Assembly (NCBI GenBank): GCA_015679605.1
Contig: JAAAVE010000186.1
Location: 1,324-12,392 of the forward strand
DNA length: 11,069 nucleotides
Reading direction: 5' to 3'
DNA from: Podila epigama
Lineage: Eukaryota > Mortierellomycota > Mortierellomycetes > Mortierellales > Mortierellaceae
Shown: one piece after another, positions 1-8,858 of the stretch
Numbering within the stretch: position 1 is the first letter of the stretch
Layout of the letters: every line of letters begins with the position of its first letter
Made by a program: the position numbers and the translations under genes
The notes under the pieces: model-generated
Told to the model about the DNA's origin: nothing
Databases searched by the model: none
What the model saw: only the letters and a program-made list of their open reading frames with translations

Positions 1-124
1 CGTAAAGAGATCACATTCAAAAGCACCAAAGCTGCGCATGCTTTCTTGTTTCTTTTCTCCACATCTCTTCCAACAGTTTACAAAGAGTGTGCCAACAAAC
101 AACAGTCTTATCCGCACAAAAACA

Positions 125-152
125 CATACTACACACAAGAGTGTGTAGTATG
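125..152. repeat. Perfect 12-bp inverted repeat with 4-nt loop
   Basis: Bases 125-136 (CATACTACACAC) are the exact reverse complement of 141-152 (GTGTGTAGTATG), separated by AAGA. As RNA or extruded DNA this forms an uninterrupted 12-bp hairpin. Pairing stops at once outside the arms. No T-run follows directly, so it does not look like a terminator, and its function is unknown. Confidence 0.85.
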
Positions 153-433
153 GTTAGAGGTCATGAAAACTACCTCCGTCACTCTCAAAAGTGTACTCTG
201 CTCTCTGGTGCGAGAGCAGCGAAAATATCAATAATAATGAATGTGTTGCGGAAATGCTGCGGATTTCCTTCTTGTTCGTATCATAGAGAAAAAATAAATA
301 AATAAAAGATCAAGTCTCGCAGGCGTGTTCAATGCTCAGCAGAACACGTCTGGAGCTCCATTTGAAAATACTTGTTTTTGTCCTACGGAATATAATACTC
401 TCACATCATACAAACTCTCTCTAGTGAAAGGCC

Positions 434-450
434 TTTTTTTTTTTTTTTTT
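434..450. repeat. T17 homopolymer
   Basis: Uninterrupted run of 17 T in intergenic DNA. Comparable runs recur through the window: A16 at 724-739, T20 at 3408-3427, T18 at 3836-3853, A11 at 4319-4329, A13 at 5042-5054, A15 at 7375-7389 and A18 at 8166-8183. All lie in introns or between genes. Confidence 0.9.
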
Positions 451-768
451 AAACGCCTCCTCCTTGTCAAAATGTAAGAGGACTTTCATACTGAGCATGA
501 CTACGCCCTTTCCTAGCCGCCGTGCAGTAGAAAGGTCGCCCAAGATGTTCTCCAGATATAGCCTCCACCTAACGCCTAGACAAGTCAGGTTGGCATTCAC
601 ATTTTCATCTCTCTATTTGATAAAGCATGACATGAAATCCTGGTTGAGAAAAAGAATAGGAAAACCGAACGGACCATCGGGCGCGTGTTTACCCTCGCCT
701 TCGACATTCAAAAAGATCTCGATAAAAAAAAAAAAAAAATGACAGAGAACGCCACCATCTTGGTTTGG

Positions 769-774
769 CACGTG
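769..774. promoter_or_regulatory. CACGTG E-box-like hexamer
   Basis: Palindromic CACGTG about 280 bp upstream of the start codon at 1052. This is the core site of fungal bHLH factors (Cbf1/Pho4 type). The match is only a hexamer, so chance occurrence cannot be excluded. Confidence 0.2.
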
Positions 775-900
775 AATGTGTAGATGCCCCTTAGGATTTT
801 TCCTTTTTATCCGTGTTCAGCGCCCATTTTCCCATTCCCACCCTCCATCTAACAGAATTTTCATCAAGTACAGGTAAACCATCCATCTGTCAAAAAATAC

Positions 901-930
901 ATGAAAAACATGAAAAACATGAAAAACATG
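901..930 (+). repeat. 9-bp tandem repeat (ATGAAAAAC)x3 + ATG
   Basis: Three exact copies of ATGAAAAAC (901-909, 910-918, 919-927) followed by a partial ATG. Because the unit is 9 bp, all four ATGs share one frame. Confidence 0.9.
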
Positions 931-942
931 GACCGAGAATAG
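901..942 (+). other. Candidate upstream ORF (13 codons) in the leader of the 502-aa gene
   Basis: The frame set by the 9-bp repeat reads MKNMKNMKNMDRE and stops at TAG 940-942, 109 bp before the main ATG at 1052. A second small frame, 944-994 (16 codons, stop TAA), follows and lies in the main gene's frame. Both matter only if transcription starts upstream of 901, which the sequence cannot show. Confidence 0.3.
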
Positions 943-1051
943 AATGAAGGCAACTCAGCTCATCCGTTTTTTCTCATTTAGTTGCATTGTTTAAAGAATA
1001 ATAGAAAAATAGACAAAAAGAGCCTCATAACGACAGCCCAAAATATATAGT

Positions 1052-2560
1052 ATGACAGGGTCGATCAACACAAACAGCCGAGTCGGCTTTGAGACGGATG
1101 CAGATCCAAAAGGCAAAGGCAAGAGTAGACCACAAGCAGAAACCAAGAAGGAGGAAGGGATATCCTCTTCTTCTATGTTGGGCGCCATTTCGGAATCTGC
1201 CAAAAACCTGGCTTCGGCGTTGGACCCGAGAACTCAAGCTCCCGGTCGTTTTCACACCGGATTTGGTTCCGAGGATCCGAGCACTCTATTCCGCAGCAAT
1301 CATGGTTCTTCCAGTGCAACAGGGTCGAAACAGCAGACGGCGTTTGCTTCGTCGGCTTCTTATCAACATGCAACTCGTGCTCTCGAAACTGTGCATGGTC
1401 ATACCACCTCACCATCAGGATCAAATTCGACGTCTTCAGCGCCCTCAGGATTCAGGTCATCCTCAACATCAACACCAGCAGCAACAGCATCCTCAGGATC
1501 ATCAGGTGGTAGTGCAGGTGCAGGTATGGTCATGGACTGGGACAACTTTCTATCGTCCTCAGAATCCACGATACCTGATGACCAGCCATACCAACCACCC
1601 GCCTTTTCATCCTTTTCTCAACCCAACAGTCAACCACAGCCAACACGTCTCTTTCCTTCAACCGCTCCAACAGCACATGCGCTTGGATCAGGATCATTGG
1701 GTGCACCTGCTCCCGCTCCCGCTATCGGTAGCGTTTACCAGAACCACCTTTCACAACCAATGAATCTCACGCCAGCGAACCATGCTGCCTTTTTGGAATA
1801 CCTAAAGTCCACAGCCTCCACTACGACCGCTGGACAACAGGTTCAGTCGAATCATCCACATGTCTCTTCTACGTCCTTTCAAAGTCAGCCACAGCTGCCA
1901 TCACTGCCACATCCTGGCTCACATTCTTCGTCCAACTACCACCCCTACGCGCCTTACACGCCTATTGGCACTACATCGTCGGCTCAACCATTGATCTCTC
2001 ACGATGTACAGCTACAGCATCAGAGGGATGGGGAGGATGTCTTGGCATTTCTAAACTCGACCAGCTATTCTGATTTCGTAGAGGAGCTTGAAGCGGCTGG
2101 TCTCGAAAAGTATCAACACGAACGGCGCCAGTTCCATTATACCGAGGCAATGGTCAGTCAACGCCTGTTCTCGACCTTGTCCTTGATCCAGCATCTGCCC
2201 TCTGAGCGCCAGGACATTGTGCAATACCTGTTACAGCAAGGAACATACACGGATGATGTCTACAGTCAGCCGTATGGGTGGGATGAACGGGATGAATCAA
2301 CATCACTCGCTGCGACTCGATCCGAACAGGACCAATTCCTGCAAACACAATTGCAAAAGCAAGGCGGCTCATCACATCTTGATGGCAAAGACAATGCTGA
2401 GAGCAAAGATGGAGGAGCGACGACAGCAGAGATGGAACGCGTCTTGGCCGAGATCGTTGCGGATGCCAAGAAGGAAGTGTCGACAGGCGAGACCCAAGGC
2501 AAGGCATTGAATAGATTGCTCATGGTGCGTAGTCATATCACCATGGGGACCAAGCTTTAG
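1052..2560 (+). CDS. Unrecognised 502-aa Ser/Pro/Gln-rich protein
   Basis: Single open frame from ATG 1052 (A at -3, a good context) to TAG 2558-2560, with no intron needed. I do not recognise a family. Residues 1-60 are charged. Residues about 85-320 are low complexity, very rich in Ser with Thr, Pro, Gln, His and Ala, and probably disordered. An acidic-aromatic motif, MDWDNFL, stands out at 161-167. The only part that looks folded is about 325-405, starting DGEDVLAFLNS, with predicted amphipathic helices (FVEELEAAGLEKY and the LFSTLSLIQHLP region). A charged tail follows, with a helix near 457-475, and the protein ends MGTKL. There is no signal peptide or membrane segment. The layout resembles a regulatory or adaptor protein with docking motifs, but that is inference. 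A 224-codon frame inside it (1089-1763) is a shadow of the repetitive Ser/Gln codons. Its 3' end faces the ALDH gene. Confidence 0.8.
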   Translation: MTGSINTNSRVGFETDADPKGKGKSRPQAETKKEEGISSSSMLGAISESAKNLASALDPRTQAPGRFHTGFGSEDPSTLFRSNHGSSSATGSKQQTAFASSASYQHATRALETVHGHTTSPSGSNSTSSAPSGFRSSSTSTPAATASSGSSGGSAGAGMVMDWDNFLSSSESTIPDDQPYQPPAFSSFSQPNSQPQPTRLFPSTAPTAHALGSGSLGAPAPAPAIGSVYQNHLSQPMNLTPANHAAFLEYLKSTASTTTAGQQVQSNHPHVSSTSFQSQPQLPSLPHPGSHSSSNYHPYAPYTPIGTTSSAQPLISHDVQLQHQRDGEDVLAFLNSTSYSDFVEELEAAGLEKYQHERRQFHYTEAMVSQRLFSTLSLIQHLPSERQDIVQYLLQQGTYTDDVYSQPYGWDERDESTSLAATRSEQDQFLQTQLQKQGGSSHLDGKDNAESKDGGATTAEMERVLAEIVADAKKEVSTGETQGKALNRLLMVRSHITMGTKL

Positions 2561-2758
2561 GTTTTGAGTTTACCAATAGAGTATCTTATCCATCATAGAA
2601 TGTATTGTAGCTACCAAATGGATATCTCATCCAGGCCATAGACAATTTGTAACAACAGGAAACACCAAGAATAATATCTGTTCATCCGCATGCAAAAAAG
2701 GGCATGCAAAAAAGTGCATGAAAACAAAACACTAATATCCCCTGAAAACACACATACA
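2561..2758. other. Convergent intergenic region
   Basis: 198 bp between the stop codons of two converging genes, so it should hold both 3' UTRs and poly(A) sites. I see no canonical AATAAA on either strand. AT-rich stretches such as 2571-2602 (+) could serve. A 14-bp-period repeat lies at 2688-2725. Confidence 0.6.
2688..2725. repeat. 14-bp-period repeat, GCATGCAAAAAAG units
   Basis: GCATGCAAAAAAG occurs at 2688-2700 and again at 2702-2714, each followed by one variable base, then a partial third copy starting GCATGAAAAC at 2716. It lies between the two convergent stop codons. Confidence 0.8.
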
Positions 2759-4926
2759 CTACGCAGTGACGAGTTTGAGATGGAATGACTTGAGACGAGT
2801 GACTTGGTCATATCCGAATTTAGAAAGAGTACAACCACGACCCGAGTCCTTGACGCCGACCCAGGCCAAGGCTGGGTCAAGATAATCACATCGGTTCATG
2901 AACCAAGTGCCCGTTTCGATTTGGTCACCAATCGCAAGTGCTGCATCCGCATCCGATGTCCAGATACACGCCGACAGACCAAAGTCCGAGTCATTCATGA
3001 GTTGGATGGCTTCCTCATCTGATGAGACCTTCATAATGCCTACGACAGGTCCAAAAGTCTCTTCTGTCATCACTCGCATCTTGTGGGTGACGTTGGTCAG
3101 CACCTGTGGTGCCAAGTATGGCGTGCCTTCTTTGTTGGCTGGGAAGAGCGAAGCATCAATGTGCGCAATTGCACCCTGTGAAACTATTTTTTTTTTGTCA
3201 TGGCCCGAGATAGTATTGTCAATACATGGAGCATGGAGCATGGAGCATCTAGCATTTTAACAATACTGAAAACAGAAAAAAAAAATTAAAGAGTTGTAGA
3301 TCTTACTAGCTTCAGCTGTCTGTTCACGAACGAAATCTGCCGCTTTGGCCTTGACCATGGGGCCGAGAGTGGTCTCTGGGTCGAGGGGATTGCCAAGGCG
3401 ATAGTTCTTTTTTTTTTTTTTTTTTTTGTGAGAATAAAACATACCAATGAACTTGTCGCTGGCAGCCTTTTGAATCTGATGTCCTCCTTCCACAGAGCCC
3501 GTAAAGTTGACATAGTTGACGAGTGGGTTCCTGACCAGTGCCTCCGTGTCAGCATGCGACATGTGGATGCACTATGTAGAGTTGGTATTTCGATTAGTAT
3601 ACTTCTCTTTTTTTCTTGGTCACAAAACTAAATCAAAAAAGAGGGAAAGATACATGACTCTTTGTACACTCTCGGCAAAAATGTTTGCAATGGAAACCCC
3701 TCACTCTTACGAAAAACCAAATGGGATATGTATGTTGCGCCAGCGAGATCAAAATGCAGAATAAAGTGGCAGCAAACACCGTCATTCGTCGTTCAAATCC
3801 AATCATAAAATAAAAAAACGCGCTTCTTGGACGTGTTTTTTTTTTTTTTTTTTCTTTGCCACTTGCGACCTTGCTAAAAGGAGATATGATTTGAAATCAT
3901 CTTGCCGCTTTCAGAGTCTGTGGTCTTTTCTTGGGTGGAAGGGGTGTCGTTCGTGTTCGTGCATGAATGTGTAACCGTTTTTTTCTTTCTCTCAACCTCT
4001 CCCCAGTGGCCTTTAGTCGGAATGTAATGAATAATAAGGACCATAAAGTCTTTGGTTTTTTTCTTTTTCTTTCTCGTTACCTGGAAGACGCCTTCGGGCA
4101 GACCTGCTTCTGCCCAGGCTTGACCAAATCGTTCACCGCAAAGAGGGGTCTGCGATGAGTGCTTGAGAATCACAGAGTTGCCAGCTAGGATCGATGGCAA
4201 GACACCATTCAAAGATGAGAGGTATGGGTAGTTCCATGCTATGTAAAAATAAAATAAAAAGGGAATAGTTTTTTTTCCCACAGACAGACAGACACATGAG
4301 AAAAAAGGTCATGCACGTAAAAAAAAAAATAATTATACCACGTCAGCACGCATCATGCTGCCAACCTCCTATTCTTTTACACATGTATTTTTTTCACTTC
4401 CATCACGACTTGACCTTCACTTCCAGCCAGTAGGCCAGCGGGCCAGTCGCAAGTTGGAGGTTGCAAGAAGCAAAAGAGGAACAAGAACAAAGAATGAAAA
4501 AAAAAATCCACACTTACGAGCAACGATAAGAACAACACCCACAGGTTCCTTTCGAATAAACCGTTTAAACTTGCCGCCCGCAAGCGCCGGGTCCTCAATC
4601 TCTACATCCTTGAGCGCTTCTTCCGCCACATCCACCATATACTTGCCACGGTCCTGTGTTCCCTTGATCTCACCAGGTGTATACCGTAAAGGACGTCCCA
4701 TTTGCATCGTCAATTCCTTGGCAAGTTCTACTTGACGTGATCCTAAAATCTCGAGGAACTTGCGTCCAAGTGTGACGCGTTCTTGGATAGGTACCCTTTT
4801 CCATTGCTTCTGAACTTGGGCTGCCTTCTCGACAGCTGCTTGCACTTGTGCAGAGTTGGAGATCTTGACAGTTGCAAAGACGGTCGAGTCCACAGGTGTG
4901 GTCACAGAGAGAGTTGAAGGGGACAT
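2759..4926 (-). CDS. Aldehyde dehydrogenase, NAD(P)-dependent; catalytic exon missing as assembled
   Basis: ALDH-superfamily gene oxidising an aldehyde to an acid; substrate unknown. Supported exons: 4926-4518, 4238-4081, 3571-3445, 3406-3307, 3183-2759. Joins are GTAAG..TAG (phase 1), GTAAC..TAG (phase 0) and GTAAG..TAG (phase 1, 3306-3184). The start ATG has G at -3 and no targeting peptide. Visible motifs: PWNYPY at 137-142 with the oxyanion-hole Asn139, cofactor Lys162 in AGNSVILKHS, FTGS at 212-215 of the Rossmann fold, then downstream LGNPLDPETTLGPM, EETFGPVVGI and DYLDPALAWVGVKDSGRG. The last resembles an uncharacterised ALDH group (CDD cd07102-like, from memory). Between residue 231 and the LGNPLD exon the ELGGK (general-base Glu) and GQSCC-type (nucleophile Cys) segments are absent, replaced by a 20-A run. 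Visible coding totals 1219 nt, one base over a multiple of three, so the join is out of frame. As assembled it cannot make an active enzyme. Confidence 0.85.
3184..3306 (-). other. ALDH intron 4
   Basis: Donor GTAAGA follows GCTA at 3307 and acceptor TAG is at 3186-3184. The phase-1 join gives ..EAISQGAIAHID.., matching the family. The alternative acceptor CACAG at 3180-3176 would break the frame. The intron holds a 10-base homopolymer (3187-3196) and a 7-bp repeat (3225-3248). Confidence 0.8.
3225..3248. repeat. 7-bp tandem repeat CATGGAG x3 + CAT
   Basis: Three exact copies of CATGGAG (3225-3231, 3232-3238, 3239-3245) plus CAT, inside ALDH intron 4. It does not affect the coding sequence. 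Confidence 0.9.
3407..3444 (-). other. Break in the ALDH gene: A20 run in place of the catalytic exon
   Basis: On the minus strand, exon 3 ends ATTG and is followed by a good donor, GTATGT, at 3444. Only 16 more bases precede 20 consecutive A (3427-3408) and G 3407, after which the next conserved ALDH codons begin (AACTATCGC.., 3406). A 38-bp intron with an AAG acceptor would be far shorter than any other here, and every other acceptor is TAG or CAG. It would also join phase 1 to phase 0. Read straight through, the frame stays open but encodes KFIGMFYSH plus seven Lys. About 70 family residues, including both catalytic ones, are missing, and the missing exon(s) must total 3n+2 bases. Confidence 0.8.
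3572..4080 (-). other. ALDH intron 2 (509 bp)
   Basis: The GTAACG donor follows GVFQ at 4081 and the TAG acceptor precedes CIHMSHAD at 3571, phase 0. It is the longest intron in the window. It holds an 18-base homopolymer (3836-3853) and no frame resembling ALDH, so the missing catalytic exon has not simply moved here. I see no other gene in it. Confidence 0.75.
4239..4517 (-). other. ALDH intron 1 (279 bp)
   Basis: Donor GTAAGTG follows ..VLIVA plus C; acceptor TAG precedes CATGGAAC. The join rebuilds the conserved A-PWNYPY motif exactly, which fixes both sites. It contains A10 (4497-4506), A11 (4319-4329) and a short GACA repeat (about 4281-4294). Confidence 0.85.
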
Positions 4927-5176
4927 GTCAGCTTAAGCTTAGAGTGTCAGTGTGAGTGTTGGTTCAGTGAGAAAAGTGCTTGTACTAGTGTTGTACGTGG
5001 ACGTGTGTGGTGGAAAGGGTGAAGAAAGAAAGAAGAAGAAGAAAAAAAAAAAAAGAAAAGCATGAAAATTGAACCATTTTCATTAAATGCCCAATGCAAA
5101 AAATTTTATGTTTATCATACAAAAAACAAATTCAATTAAATCTTCCTCCCCCCCTATTTCAATCTCTTTCTCATTC
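4927..5176 (-). promoter_or_regulatory. ALDH promoter/leader and Trm4 3' flank
   Basis: 250 bp between the Trm4 stop and the ALDH start, both genes reading leftward. On the minus strand the segment at 5059-5024 is a long CT-rich tract (T13 plus CTT repeats), a usual feature of fungal promoters just upstream of transcription starts. No TATA box or specific factor site stands out. The Trm4 poly(A) site must lie near 5090-5170, where the minus strand has AT-rich but no canonical AATAAA sequence. Confidence 0.45.
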
Positions 5177-8117
<2,941 letters not shown>

Positions 8118-8389
8118 GATGTCTGGTGAGATGGATGAGGGATGGGTAGAAAAGGTGGAGAAGTTAAAAAAAAAAAAAAAAAAGAGACTAGATTTTACAT
8201 CGACAACAAATAATAAGCCTCGATTTCACTTTGATGCTCATTGTTTTTGCAGGGTATTCTTGTGACGAGTGGACCCATGACTGCCTTTTCTGATTGTTGA
8301 CCACGCGTGTTGTTGATGAACAAAACCTCATGGGTAACCCTGAACACTCACTCATTCATTCTCCTTTCACAACCGACGTTCACAAATGA
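8118..8389. promoter_or_regulatory. Shared divergent promoter region, Trm4 (-) and Myb gene (+)
   Basis: 272 bp between two divergent start codons. It holds A18 (8166-8183; T18 on the Trm4 sense strand, close to its start), an MluI-box hexamer ACGCGT (8303-8308) and GGGTAACCC (8332-8340), which contains the GGGTAA core bound by Reb1-type Myb proteins. MluI boxes mark G1/S genes in yeasts. Both are short matches, so any role is inference. No tRNA or other RNA gene is apparent. Confidence 0.4.
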
Positions 8390-8858
8390 ATGCATGGCTC
8401 CATGATTAGGACTTTCCAAAACACAGCCAGCCATGCAAAGGCCACCATAGCAGCCTCTATACCCAGTCGCTTCTGCCATGACCTGCACTTTTCTTCCTTC
8501 CGAGGTTACTTGACCAAGTGTACAGATACCAGTGCTTTATTGCCAAAATCTCTACAACAACAGTTTCACGTTCAATTTCTGGGCAGATGCATCCACGGCA
8601 TGGAACATGGCTCCTCCCACCCTTTAAATCATGCTCAACTCGAGCGGCCTGCAAGATTCTGCTTCCCAAACGATTCTCATCAACAGACAAGACGACAACC
8701 TTAAGCAGTCCAATCTACACGCAGTCGTCCCTGTTCACAGCCGAGCAGGTAGCCAGTGGTCCGTGTCATGCTCCACCAGCAATACCGCCAACTAGAACAG
8801 TAGAAGTAATTAATCCGACAACATCAGCAACATCCATACCAAAAGCCATCCCCCCCCC
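8390..8858 (+). other. Unresolved 5' coding region of the Myb gene
   Basis: Two overlapping open frames cover this stretch. Frame A, ATG 8390 (or 8402) to TAA 8704, starts MHGSMIRTFQNTAS, rich in Arg/Ser/Ala like a mitochondrial presequence. Frame B, open from 8518 with its first ATG at 8587 and stop at 8890-8892, has a basic start (KRFSST near 8650) and then a Ser/Thr/Pro linker ending IPKAIPPP at the C9 run (8850-8858). Neither joins the Myb frame as written. One option is splicing frame A from GTGTAC (8518) to ATCAG (8827), which keeps phase. The other is frame B plus one extra C at the C9 run, which gives a smooth linker into the first repeat. I lean to frame B with a frameshift. Confidence 0.4.

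Larger units (their letters stand above)
1..1051. other. Intergenic region upstream of the 502-aa gene
   Basis: I find no convincing gene here on either strand. The open frames are short, have poor composition, and some end in homopolymer-encoded Lys runs; the longest, 464-742, ends in poly-Lys from the A16 tract. The stretch holds a perfect hairpin (125-152), an AAAT-type repeat (about 288-305), T17 (434-450), A16 (724-739), a CACGTG hexamer (769-774) and a 9-bp tandem repeat (901-930). The 3' part, roughly 740-1051, is presumably the promoter and 5' leader of the gene starting at 1052. The 5' part could be the untranslated end of a gene outside the window. Confidence 0.6.

Noticed and set aside
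125-152. Hairpin as an intrinsic bacterial-type terminator
   Set aside because: No T-run follows it, and the window is clearly eukaryotic with spliced genes.
46-305. Two short overlapping open frames (62 and 72 codons) near the left end
   Set aside because: Short, overlapping each other, no family resemblance, and they run through the hairpin at 125-152.
464-742. 92-codon open frame in the left intergenic region
   Set aside because: It begins at TTG, ends in Lys codons from an A16 tract, and shows no recognisable motif.
1089-1763. 224-codon Gln/His-rich open frame overlapping the 502-aa gene
   Set aside because: It lies wholly inside the longer frame and its composition is what Ser/Thr/Ala-rich codons give when read out of frame; no family resemblance.
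3407-3444. A genuine 38-bp ALDH intron
   Set aside because: Too short for this genome, AAG acceptor unlike all others, it joins mismatched phases, and it leaves out the catalytic segment.
3572-4080. ALDH intron 2 as the hiding place of the missing catalytic exon
   Set aside because: Checked on the sense strand; no frame resembles ELGGK or GQSCC segments, and the exon order would be wrong.
8749-8827. A 79-bp intron (GTAGCC to ATCAG) at the start of the Myb gene
   Set aside because: From frame B the phase does not match the Myb frame, and frame A has already stopped at 8704.
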